Both the position numbers and the translations under genes were made by a program. From assembly GCA_958417695.1 (NCBI GenBank), contig CATZDQ010000063.1, positions 1-8,889 on the forward strand: DNA of 8,889 nt. The letters run 5' to 3'. Under the pieces are notes generated by a model. That model was not told the origin of the DNA and ran no database searches. It saw nothing but the letters and a program-made list of their open reading frames with translations. The stretch comes from an uncultured Clostridiaceae bacterium (GTDB lineage: Bacteria > Bacillota > Clostridia > TANB77 > CAG-508). This document shows, piece after piece, positions 1 through 5,809 of the stretch (its first letter is position 1; each line of letters starts with the position of its first letter).

Positions 1-2
1 TT

Positions 3-47
3 TCTAGTAATATGAATAGTACATTAGATAGAATGAAGAAATATTAG
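3..47 (+). CDS. C-terminal tail of an unidentified upstream gene (partial)
   Basis: The third forward frame is open from the window edge and reads SSNMNSTLDRMKKY before a TAG at 45-47. The next gene starts 25 bases later with a good ribosome site, so this looks like the end of an operon neighbour. Fourteen residues are too few to assign a family, and a chance open frame cannot be excluded. Confidence 0.35.
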   Translation, partial: SSNMNSTLDRMKKY

Positions 48-58
48 AAACAGCAAAT

Positions 59-66
59 AGGGGGTG
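59..66 (+). promoter_or_regulatory. Ribosome binding site that decides a TTG start
   Basis: AGGGGGTG sits 6 bases before TTG at 73. It also contains the GTG (64) that would be the longest start, so use of that GTG as a start is unlikely. Confidence 0.7.
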
Positions 67-72
67 CAAATT

Positions 73-1170
73 TTGATAATAGCCATTATAATACTGCTAG
101 TTGTGATTATTGTATTTTTAATGTTATACAATATGTCTGTCCATAAAAAAATAGATACCTTTAATAGTATTAATCAAAAGATTACAAGTTTAAATGTTCT
201 ACAAGATTTTATGGATACGATTAGTGCAGAAAAATCAGCCGATGAAAAAATTGAAAAAATAAATGAAATACTAATTGAAAAATACGATATTAAATATTCT
301 ACGATTGTAGTATATAATGGCGTAGAATATATCATAAAAGCAACCAATGTAGATGAAAAACATTGGGAAACTTTAAGAAATTTGCATAAAGAGCCTATTT
401 TTCAAGATAGTATACAAACTGCAACTCCTAAATATGTAACAGTTGAGGCAGAAGGAGAAAGACTTCCTTATCAAAAAATGGAATTTGGAAGAGCCAAATG
501 TGCTATGTTTTTTCCTTTATATATTGACAATGTATATATTGGATATTGGATTATTGAAAGTGGAAAACCACATGACTTCGATGGGGTAGATACTACTATT
601 TTAGAAGTCGTAAGGAATAATATTATTGCTATTTTAAAAACCTTAGAAAAACAAAGTGTAATTGAAAATATTGTAAGAGATGATTTGTTTACAGGTTTAA
701 AATCAGAAGAATACTTATACGGGGAAGGAAAGAGAAAAATTGACCAATATACGATGTCTGCTGTTTGCATGTTTAAAATTACCAATATTGTAGATATTAA
801 TGAAATGTATGGTAGACATACGGGTAATGAAGTAATTAAAGCAGTTAGTAGAACCGTTAGCCAAAACATTGCTTCAGAATATATCTTTGTTAGATATATG
901 GGACCTAAATTTGTAGTAGTATTCTCAGGAATAGAAGTAGATGGTGTTACGGGCTTTATGAAAGATATTAAACAAAAAATAGAAAATTTAGAAATTCAGC
1001 AAGCAGAAGAAGATGTCTTTGAAGAAGAAGAACCAGAAATCGTAAAACCAAAAATGAATGTGGTTATTACAACGTATTATAAAGGAACAGCCATGGAAGG
1101 TGTAACCAAAAAACTAGAGGAATATTTGGACAACGCTAATGAAAAAGAAAGCAATATAAATTATATATAA
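73..1170 (+). CDS. Membrane-anchored GAF / degenerate GGDEF domain protein
   Basis: This is a 365-residue protein with one N-terminal membrane helix (about residues 1-20), a GAF-like sensor region (about 40-190) and a GGDEF-like fold (about 200-355). The GGDEF domain is recognisable from DDLFTGL (203-209, the DxLTGL entry motif), YGRHTGNEV (246-254) and the R-Y-x-G context of the signature. The signature itself reads MGPKF (276-280) instead of GGDEF, and the metal-binding Asp of the usual DIDxFK segment is missing. It therefore should not make cyclic di-GMP and is more likely a sensor or scaffold. A TTG start at 73 is preferred over the in-frame GTG at 64. AGGGGGTG at 59-66 is an excellent ribosome site 6 bases before the TTG, whereas the GTG lies inside that site and has none of its own. 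It lies 18 bases upstream of ireB, probably in the same transcript. An acidic stretch near 312-322 interrupts the end of the GGDEF region. Confidence 0.8.
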   Translation: MIIAIIILLVVIIVFLMLYNMSVHKKIDTFNSINQKITSLNVLQDFMDTISAEKSADEKIEKINEILIEKYDIKYSTIVVYNGVEYIIKATNVDEKHWETLRNLHKEPIFQDSIQTATPKYVTVEAEGERLPYQKMEFGRAKCAMFFPLYIDNVYIGYWIIESGKPHDFDGVDTTILEVVRNNIIAILKTLEKQSVIENIVRDDLFTGLKSEEYLYGEGKRKIDQYTMSAVCMFKITNIVDINEMYGRHTGNEVIKAVSRTVSQNIASEYIFVRYMGPKFVVVFSGIEVDGVTGFMKDIKQKIENLEIQQAEEDVFEEEEPEIVKPKMNVVITTYYKGTAMEGVTKKLEEYLDNANEKESNINYI

Positions 1171-1188
1171 AAATAGGAGGAAACGATT

Positions 1189-1452
1189 ATGGCTAAAGAT
1201 GAGACTATGTGTTTTACAGCACCAAGAGAGGAAAACACAAAATCAAAAGAAATATTAAGAGAGGTATATGCAGCGCTAAAGGAAAAAGGTTATAATCCTA
1301 TTAATCAAATTGTTGGTTATATTTTATCAGGAGATCCTACCTATATTACAAGTCATAATAATGCTAGAAATTTAATTAGACAAATTGAAAGAGATGAACT
1401 CCTAGAGAAAATGGTAAAGGATTATATCGCAATTGACGAAGAAAATGTATAA
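1189..1452 (+). CDS. ireB: IreB family regulatory phosphoprotein (UPF0297/YrzL)
   Basis: This 87-residue protein matches the IreB/YrzL family in length and along nearly its whole sequence, including the hallmark block YNPINQIVGYILSGDPTYI (residues 35-53) and the following N-A-R-x-L-I-R and ERDELLE. In Enterococcus faecalis, IreB is a small cytoplasmic substrate of the PASTA Ser/Thr kinase IreK and negatively affects cephalosporin resistance; two N-terminal Thr residues are phosphorylated there. Here the N-terminus reads MAKDETMCFT, so the Thr in the D-E-T context is kept (T6), while the more upstream Thr appears to be replaced by Lys. AGGAGG at 1175-1180 is 8 bases before the ATG. The next gene, ruvX, follows after 14 bases, the usual ireB-ruvX order of Firmicutes, so the two are almost certainly cotranscribed. 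Confidence 0.95.
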   Translation: MAKDETMCFTAPREENTKSKEILREVYAALKEKGYNPINQIVGYILSGDPTYITSHNNARNLIRQIERDELLEKMVKDYIAIDEENV

Positions 1453-1466
1453 ATAATGAGGAAATT

Positions 1467-1910
1467 ATGAGAAAATTAGGAATTGATTATGGAGATAGTC
1501 GTGTAGGTATTGCCATAACAGATGCTTTAAATATTACAGTGCAAGGGCTAGAAACCATTCACCATCAAGGAAATGATAAATTAGTATTAAAGCGTTTAAA
1601 AGAGTTATTAGAAATATATGAGGTGGATACCTTTGTTATAGGCATGCCACTGAATATGGATGGGACCAAAACACAAAGGGTAGAAGTGACAGAAAAATTT
1701 ATGCATAAACTAAGATGTCAATTTCCACAAATAAAACTAGAAACCATAGATGAACGATTAACAACCGTGGCAGCTCATAAAACCATGAATTTCTTAAATG
1801 TGAATAAGAAAGAAAAAAGAAATATTGTAGATACCATTTCGGCAGTGTACATTTTAGAAACTTATGCACATAAAATGGAAAATGAAAATCAAAAAAACGA
1901 CAAAAAATAG
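1467..1910 (+). CDS. ruvX: RuvX/YqgF Holliday junction resolvase-like protein
   Basis: This 147-residue protein has the RNase H-like fold family signature of RuvX/YqgF: LGIDYGDSRVGIAITD at 4-19, IGMPLNMDGT at 58-67, DERLTT at 95-100, and KEKRNIVDTISAVYILE at 115-131. The expected acidic active-site residues are present (D7, E96, D122), so it should be an active nuclease. The family is described as a putative Holliday junction resolvase and, in Escherichia coli YqgF, is linked to 16S rRNA 5'-end processing. The start gives the family-typical N-terminus. GAGGA at 1458-1462 is only 4 bases from the ATG, a short spacing that is compatible with coupling to ireB translation. The C-terminal tail (from about 136) is Asn/Lys-rich and probably disordered. 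Confidence 0.93.
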   Translation: MRKLGIDYGDSRVGIAITDALNITVQGLETIHHQGNDKLVLKRLKELLEIYEVDTFVIGMPLNMDGTKTQRVEVTEKFMHKLRCQFPQIKLETIDERLTTVAAHKTMNFLNVNKKEKRNIVDTISAVYILETYAHKMENENQKNDKK

Positions 1911-1932
1911 ATGGAAATTTTAGTAAGAAGTA

Positions 1933-1961
1933 TTGCGATATTTAAAAAAATAGTATATGAT
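1933..1961 (+). promoter_or_regulatory. Probable sigma-A promoter for the DUF1292 gene
   Basis: TTGCGA (1933-1938) and TATGAT (1956-1961) are separated by 17 bases. Transcription would start near 1968, giving a leader of about 80 bases. It lies in the 137-base gap after ruvX, which is large compared with the neighbouring gaps of 18 and 14 bases. Confidence 0.5.
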
Positions 1962-1974
1962 ATAGCAAAATAAC

Positions 1975-2002
1975 CAATACTATTAAAAAGGTATTAGTAT
2001 TG
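1975..2002 (+). other. Inverted repeat in the DUF1292 leader
   Basis: CAATACTA (1975-1982) and TAGTATTG (1995-2002) are perfect 8-base complements around a 12-base loop. No T-run follows, so it is not a normal intrinsic terminator. It could be an RNA hairpin in the leader or an operator just downstream of the predicted start site; no known riboswitch is recognisable. Confidence 0.35.
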
Positions 2003-2047
2003 TAGAAATACAATTTAATATATAAATTTGAAAGGAGAAATTAAAAA

Positions 2048-2374
2048 ATGAATAATGATGAAAATAACAATGTTCCAGAACAAGATGAGGAACTAGACAA
2101 CATAATTGTTTTAAATGATGAAAATGGAGAGGAAGTTTCTTTTGAATTTTTAGACTTAATAGAGTTAGATGATGAAGAATATGTTGTTCTTCTACCTGTA
2201 GAAGAAGAGGGCGAAGAAGCTGGTGAAGTAGTCATTCTTAAAGTAGAAGATACCGAATCAGAAGATGAAGAATCTTATGTTAGTGTAGAAGATGAAGAAA
2301 TTTTAAACAAAGTATTTGAAATCTTCAAAGAGAAATTTAAAGATGAATTTAACTTTGTAGATGATGATGAGTAA
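2048..2374 (+). CDS. DUF1292 family acidic protein (YrzB-like)
   Basis: This is a 108-residue, very acidic protein, with roughly 40% Asp plus Glu. The middle section (about residues 18-68) carries the DUF1292 pattern: an I-I-V-L-x-D-E-x-G hydrophobic-acidic strand, then F-x-x-L-D-x-I-E-x-D-D-E-E-Y-V-V-L-x-P and G-E-V-V-I-L-K-V. The C-terminal part (about 83-104) matches the usual E-E-x-x-x-V-x-x-x-F-x-E ending. DUF1292 proteins have no established biochemical role. In Firmicutes they typically sit directly after ireB and ruvX, as here, which is the strongest support for the call. AAAGGAG at 2031-2037 lies 10 bases before the ATG. A probable promoter is upstream and a strong terminator follows, so the gene may also be transcribed alone. 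Confidence 0.9.
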   Translation: MNNDENNNVPEQDEELDNIIVLNDENGEEVSFEFLDLIELDDEEYVVLLPVEEEGEEAGEVVILKVEDTESEDEESYVSVEDEEILNKVFEIFKEKFKDEFNFVDDDE

Positions 2375-2386
2375 GTAAAGGGAAGA

Positions 2387-2424
2387 TGGAGGTTTGGGAT
2401 AACGAACCTCCACTTTTTCTTTTT
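2387..2424 (+). terminator. Rho-independent terminator after DUF1292
   Basis: TGGAGGTTTG (2387-2396) pairs with CGAACCTCCA (2403-2412) to give a 10-base-pair stem with one T-G wobble and a six-base loop. It is followed by CTTTTTCTTTT (2413-2424 region). This should end the GGDEF-ireB-ruvX-DUF1292 transcript. Confidence 0.92.
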
Positions 2425-2452
2425 AGGAAAATAAAAAAGGGAGAGAAGACAA

Positions 2453-2929
2453 ATGAAAAATTTAAGTAGTTGGTTAATTATGATTTTTGTTATTGTATTT
2501 TGGGCATTTAGGGTATTGGTAGCTATTACAGGTACAACTGGAGCAGAATTTTTTGTAAAACCTATGGATAATACAGTAGAGATTATATTAACTTTTGTGG
2601 TATTGGCTATTATTCCACTTTTATGGAGAAGAAAAATGATAGGAGCACTTGCCTATGTTGGAATATATGGTTGGTATTTTGGAACAGAGTTATTAAAAAC
2701 TTTTCCACCAATATTAGCAGGAGAAGTAGCAAGTATAGATGCATTTATGAATTTGCTAATAAATGTAATAGGAATTGCACTTCCTATCATAGCCTTAATC
2801 GATATTGCCTTAGATAAAACAAGAATGAAGAATCCAGTACACAAAGATACAGATTGGTTTTATAAAAATGAGCAATATGATAGAAAGCTAGACGATAGAG
2901 CTGACAAAAATAATTATAGAACTTTATAG
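2453..2929 (+). CDS. Four-helix membrane protein of unknown function
   Basis: This is a 158-residue protein with four predicted membrane helices at about 6-27, 41-58, 62-80 and 98-120, followed by a polar tail of about 38 residues. Helix 2 ends in LLWRRKM, a positive cluster that fits an inside loop. The tail holds DTDWFYKNEQYDRKLDDRAD (132-151), a dense run of aromatic and charged residues. This segment looks more like a conserved interaction motif than a random tail; I recall similar tails on clostridial hypothetical proteins but cannot name a family. AAGGGAG (2437-2443) gives a normal ribosome site. The gene lies between the terminator at 2387-2424 and a queuosine-salvage gene 54 bases downstream. 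A role as an uptake partner for that enzyme is possible but only by proximity; it does not resemble YhhQ/YpdP or ECF S-components as far as I can see. Confidence 0.75.
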   Translation: MKNLSSWLIMIFVIVFWAFRVLVAITGTTGAEFFVKPMDNTVEIILTFVVLAIIPLLWRRKMIGALAYVGIYGWYFGTELLKTFPPILAGEVASIDAFMNLLINVIGIALPIIALIDIALDKTRMKNPVHKDTDWFYKNEQYDRKLDDRADKNNYRTL

Positions 2930-2983
2930 AACTACTTTTTTACTAAGTTAATGCTATGAACAATTAACGATAGGGGGATAATT

Positions 2984-3868
2984 ATGTTAGAGAAAATAAA
3001 AAGTAGTTGCTTATATGTAATGGATAATGCAAAACATGTATCTATAAATGATGAAGCAATGATGCAATTAACCAATAAGATGAAGAATATCCAAATGGAG
3101 AACTGGTTAAGTTCCTCTCCATTTGGTTTATTAAATTTACCAGTGGAACAGATTGTTAATTTTTTGTTAGTATATGAAGCTATTTTATTTTCTTTTTGGA
3201 ATAGTCCAAAATGGTCTGTAGAAACGCCAGAGGGAACATTAGATGGCTCAACTGCTTTATTATATGCATTATTAAAATATACCCAAAATAATAAAACGAC
3301 AGACTTTTCTAAAATAAGTAAAAAAGAATTTTCTACGATACTAAAAGGAAATATAGAAATTCCTTTATTTAAAGAAAGATGGGAAATTATAAAATCTGTA
3401 AGTCAAATCGTAAATGACAAAATGGATGGCAATTTTTATGAATACATAAAACATATAACAAAAGATGATGAACTTTTTTCTTTGATAATAGAGTTCTTTC
3501 CAAACTTCCAAGATGAAAGAATATATAAGGGAGAAACAATTTATATATACAAACTAGCTCAATTATTAACATCGGATATCCTACATATAAGAGAAATGAA
3601 AGAAGGTATATCTGTTAGTTACCAAAACTTAGTTGGTTGTGCAGATTATAAAATACCGCAAGTTTTAAGGGCTATGGGAATACTAATTTATGACAAAGAA
3701 CTTTCTAATCGAGTAGATAATCATATAGAAATTAAGAAAGGTTCTACTTATGAAGTAGAAATAAGAGCTGGTATGCTAACGGTTATTTGTAAAATTGAGA
3801 AATTGTTGATGAGTCAATATAATTGTATAGATATAAACGATTATCTATATTTACAGAAAAATAATTAA
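2984..3868 (+). CDS. Queuosine 5'-phosphate N-glycosylase (DUF2419, Qng1-like)
   Basis: This 294-residue protein matches the DUF2419 queuosine-salvage family along most of its length. Landmarks are FLLVYEAILFSFW (60-72, compare the family's ALNFxFW), FQDERIYKGE (175-184), YKLAQLLTSD (189-198), ADYKIPQVLRAMGIL (220-234), and GSTYEVEIRA (253-262). Members such as human QNG1 (C9orf64) hydrolyse queuosine 5'-monophosphate to release the base queuine, which tRNA-guanine transglycosylase can then insert at position 34 of GUN-decoding tRNAs. The two Asp residues in the LTSD and ADYK motifs are at strongly conserved positions. The usual Trp after the first of these (family A-D-x-W) is Leu here, and D-A-L-N-F is E-A-I-L-F. 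The protein is thus probably functional but divergent. AGGGGG (2972-2977) precedes the ATG. In a bacterium that lacks de novo queuosine synthesis this gene would be the salvage route. Confidence 0.88.
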   Translation: MLEKIKSSCLYVMDNAKHVSINDEAMMQLTNKMKNIQMENWLSSSPFGLLNLPVEQIVNFLLVYEAILFSFWNSPKWSVETPEGTLDGSTALLYALLKYTQNNKTTDFSKISKKEFSTILKGNIEIPLFKERWEIIKSVSQIVNDKMDGNFYEYIKHITKDDELFSLIIEFFPNFQDERIYKGETIYIYKLAQLLTSDILHIREMKEGISVSYQNLVGCADYKIPQVLRAMGILIYDKELSNRVDNHIEIKKGSTYEVEIRAGMLTVICKIEKLLMSQYNCIDINDYLYLQKNN

Positions 3869-4056
3869 GATTTAAACTTTAAACCATATCATTTAACTAG
3901 GTGTACTAACTATTAAAAATAAGACATTTCTTAATAATAATACTTTTATAGTCTTGTTAGATAGTAGTATATAGCGTTTACTTATCTTATTATCAATTCT
4001 TATATTTTTATATTCAAAAGTAGTAAATAAAAAACGGAAGTCATAAAAAACAACAA
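3869..4056. other. Noncoding, very AT-rich stretch between queuosine-salvage gene and methyltransferase
   Basis: I find no gene, no convincing terminator and no recognisable RNA here. AAGAC and GTCTT copies near 3922 and 3950 could form a weak stem around a long AT-rich loop, but the pairing is too short to call. The stretch marks the left edge of what looks like an accessory segment. Confidence 0.5.
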
Positions 4057-4085
4057 TTTACATTATTTATTGGGCGTTGTATAAT
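4057..4085 (+). promoter_or_regulatory. Strong sigma-A promoter for the methyltransferase gene
   Basis: TTTACA (4057-4062) and a perfect TATAAT (4080-4085) are spaced by 17 bases. Transcription should start near 4092, giving a leader of about 30 bases before the ATG at 4124 and leaving almost no leader for the GTG at 4103. Confidence 0.8.
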
Positions 4086-4110
4086 ATATAAAATAAAAAG
4101 TAGTGATTGT

Positions 4111-4123
4111 GAGGGTGGTCCCT
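4111..4123 (+). promoter_or_regulatory. Ribosome site inside a small hairpin, deciding the ATG start
   Basis: GAGGGTGG (4111-4118) lies directly before ATG 4124. AGGG (4112-4115) and CCCT (4120-4123) are complementary around TGGT, so the ribosome site could fold into a 4-base-pair hairpin that lowers translation. The stem is short and may not be stable alone. Confidence 0.45.
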
Positions 4124-5107
4124 ATGGAATTAAAAGAACAAATAAGCAATTTAAAATCAATGATAAATAGTTACAAATTAACAAGTTTGATAATAACCTC
4201 AAATAATCTAGGAATTTTTAATAGTTTAACTGAAAATGGAAAAACTTTGAAACAAATAGCAAGAGAAATTAAAATTTCAAGTAATAAGATAGAACCCATT
4301 TTAAATGGGTTAGTAATGTATAAAATTATAAGTAAGAATGAAAATGGATATTATTTAGGGGAATATAAAGATGTCTTGTTAAAGAACTCAAAATTTAATC
4401 AAACAGGATATATAAACTTTGCTCAAACGATTATGAAAAAGTATGACAATTTAGAAAATGCTATAAAAGACAACTTATTACCTATTAGCAATTTTAATGA
4501 AATGACTGATAAACAAGCTGAAAGTTTTATGCAAGGAATGCAAGCTAATGCTATACCACAAGCAGAATATATTTCAAATAAGTATAATTTCAAAAATCAT
4601 AATATATTGGATATTGGAGCAGGTGCTGGAACATATTTAATAACTGTTGCAAAAAAAGATAAAACTGTAACGGGAAAAATGATAGACTTACCAGAAATTT
4701 CAAAGATTCAAAATAGAAATATAATAAAAGAAAATTTACAAGAAAGACTAAGCTCTATTTCTTGTGATTATAACAAAGAATTCCCAGTAGAAAATTATGA
4801 TGATATTTTTTTATTTGCAGTAGTACATCAAGAGCCAAAGAAAAATGTAATAAAATTATTGGATAATATCTATAAAATATTAAAACCAAATGGAAGATTA
4901 TTTTTGACAAGCTTTTTCTTAAACGACGATAAAGTAAGTCCTGAATTTTCTGTACAATTTGCAATAGAAATGCTAGCAAATTCTAAAAATGGAAAGGTAT
5001 ACACGCATAGTGAGATAAAAGAATTACTAAAAGATTGTAATTTTTCAAGCGTTGAAAGAATAGAAGAAATTCCTAGTCCAGCGACGTTATATATAGCTAA
5101 AAAATAA
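4124..5107 (+). CDS. SAM-dependent O-methyltransferase-like protein
   Basis: This is a 327-residue class I methyltransferase with the two-part layout of the small-molecule O-methyltransferase family (acetylserotonin/caffeate type). An N-terminal winged-helix dimerisation domain (about 10-80) includes LKQIAREIKISSNKIEPIL, followed by a Rossmann SAM-binding domain. Motif I is NILDIGAGAGTYL (160-172), the ribose-binding acidic strand ends in DLPE (188-191), and AVVHQEP (232-238) occupies the position of the family's L-H-D/N-W, keeping the His. KPNGRLFL (254-261) and YTHSEIKELL (293-302) complete the fold. The ATG at 4124 is preferred over the in-frame GTG at 4103: it has the ribosome site at 4111-4118, and the predicted transcript begins only about 10 bases before the GTG. 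It is followed by a TudS-related gene, suggesting a shared substrate containing sulfur or a modified base. Substrate unknown. Base composition is even more AT-rich than the core genes, suggesting acquisition. Confidence 0.85.
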   Translation: MELKEQISNLKSMINSYKLTSLIITSNNLGIFNSLTENGKTLKQIAREIKISSNKIEPILNGLVMYKIISKNENGYYLGEYKDVLLKNSKFNQTGYINFAQTIMKKYDNLENAIKDNLLPISNFNEMTDKQAESFMQGMQANAIPQAEYISNKYNFKNHNILDIGAGAGTYLITVAKKDKTVTGKMIDLPEISKIQNRNIIKENLQERLSSISCDYNKEFPVENYDDIFLFAVVHQEPKKNVIKLLDNIYKILKPNGRLFLTSFFLNDDKVSPEFSVQFAIEMLANSKNGKVYTHSEIKELLKDCNFSSVERIEEIPSPATLYIAKK

Positions 5108-5126
5108 TTATATCCATAGATGAGGA

Positions 5127-5160
5127 TATCAAATAGAGTCACTTATAAAGGTATTTGATA
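5127..5160 (+). other. Perfect 9-base inverted repeat between methyltransferase and TudS-like genes
   Basis: TATCAAATA (5127-5135) and TATTTGATA (5152-5160) are perfect complements separated by 16 bases. A-rather than T-rich sequence follows, so it is not a typical terminator. It could be an intercistronic hairpin that stabilises or separates the two messages, or a protein-binding site. Confidence 0.4.
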
Positions 5161-5163
5161 AAA

Positions 5164-5220
5164 ATGAATGATATATTAAATAGATATAAAGACACAAAAT
5201 TTGAAGGAGAATATATATAG
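5164..5220 (+). CDS. Possible 18-codon upstream ORF overlapping the TudS-like start
   Basis: ATG 5164 opens MNDILNRYKDTKFEGEYI and ends at TAG 5218-5220, whose final G is the first base of the GTG start of the next gene. It has no clear ribosome site. It may be a leader peptide for coupled translation, a remnant of a lost gene, or chance. Confidence 0.2.
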   Translation: MNDILNRYKDTKFEGEYI

Positions 5221-5726
5221 TGGATAACAGGAGTAACAAGTTTGTCTTTGTTCCATTTTGTTTAATGGCACAGGCATATCAAGCCCAAGGAATTGTTAAG
5301 TATGAATGGACAAGCTCCATAAAACCTATCATGAATATATTGTTGGAAAATGATATCAATATAATACAAATGCCGTGTGCAGAAGCAGAGTTTGGAAATA
5401 ATTTGATTAGAATGCCTAAAGGCATTAGCAAATACAATACAGAAGAATTTAATATATACTGTGAGAAACTAGCGAATAAAGTAGCAAATCAAATTTCTAA
5501 TATTTTAAAATCAAATTATAAAATTGTAGCAATACTTGGAATAGAACAATCTCCATCTTGTTGTGTAAATTATATTTATACAAATAATGGAATGGAAAAT
5601 AGAATGGGGTTATTTATGCAAAAGCTTTATGAAAAAATAAAAGAATATGATATTCCTATAATAGGCATCAATAGAAAGTATATAAAGAAGTCTTTAAACA
5701 AATTAAAAGATGTATTAGAAAATTAA
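5220..5726 (+). CDS. TudS/DUF523-related putative desulfidase
   Basis: This is a 168-residue protein related to the DUF523/TudS family, whose thiouracil desulfidase members use a [4Fe-4S] cluster held by three Cys to remove sulfur from 2-thiouracil. The three Cys contexts are in the expected order: VPFCLMAQA (C14, family A-C-L-x-G), QMPCAEAEF (C53, family C-P-E), and EQSPSCCVN (C114/C115, family S-P-S-C-G). The Pro of C-P-E is Ala, but the following Glu is kept. The pattern fits the subgroup annotated as CD3072 family TudS-related putative desulfidase, as far as I recall it. The GTG start has AAGGAG (5204-5209) 10 bases upstream; the next in-frame ATG, at residue 16, would remove the first Cys. 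It follows the methyltransferase by 112 bases and probably shares its promoter. Activity on a thiolated base or other organosulfur compound is inference. Confidence 0.8.
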   Translation: MDNRSNKFVFVPFCLMAQAYQAQGIVKYEWTSSIKPIMNILLENDINIIQMPCAEAEFGNNLIRMPKGISKYNTEEFNIYCEKLANKVANQISNILKSNYKIVAILGIEQSPSCCVNYIYTNNGMENRMGLFMQKLYEKIKEYDIPIIGINRKYIKKSLNKLKDVLEN

Positions 5727-5809
5727 AAAGGTTATTACGACATGTAAATCCTACTCAAAAATTAATATTAAAATATAGAGAAGAGGCGAATATAGGACCA
5801 AAAAAATGA
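5661..5809 (+). pseudogene. Possible C-terminal gene remnant
   Basis: A frame different from the desulfidase gene is open from just after a TAG near 5661 and runs past that gene's stop to TGA 5807-5809, with a basic start and the ending NPTQKLILKYREEANIGPKK. It has no start codon with a ribosome site. Its stop overlaps the next ATG as ATGA (5806-5809), an arrangement usual for intact operon neighbours, which hints that this is the end of a lost gene. The evidence is weak and no family is recognised. Confidence 0.2.

Noticed and set aside
64..72. GTG at 64 as the start of the GAF/GGDEF protein
   Set aside because: It lies within the AGGGGGTG ribosome site of the TTG at 73 and has no ribosome site of its own.
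471..869. Minus-strand ORF of 132 codons with hydrophobic stretches
   Set aside because: It lies wholly inside the GAF/GGDEF gene, has no ribosome site, and its hydrophobic look follows from AT-rich antisense codons.
2041..2235. Serine-rich ORF on the minus strand
   Set aside because: It is the antisense shadow of the acidic GAA/GAT-rich DUF1292 gene, with no ribosome site or family match.
2947..2968. GTTAAT/ATTAAC inverted repeat before the queuosine-salvage gene
   Set aside because: Only six base pairs and no T-run; too weak for a terminator call and common in AT-rich DNA.
4103..4123. T-box-like motif AGGGTGGTCCCT and GTG start at 4103
   Set aside because: A T-box needs GGGTGGNACCGCG and a long structured leader with a terminator; here the predicted leader is about 30 bases and the ACCGCG part is absent. 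The GTG lacks a ribosome site.
4755..5142. Minus-strand ORFs inside and after the methyltransferase gene
   Set aside because: They mirror a well-supported coding frame with recognisable methyltransferase motifs and have no start signals.
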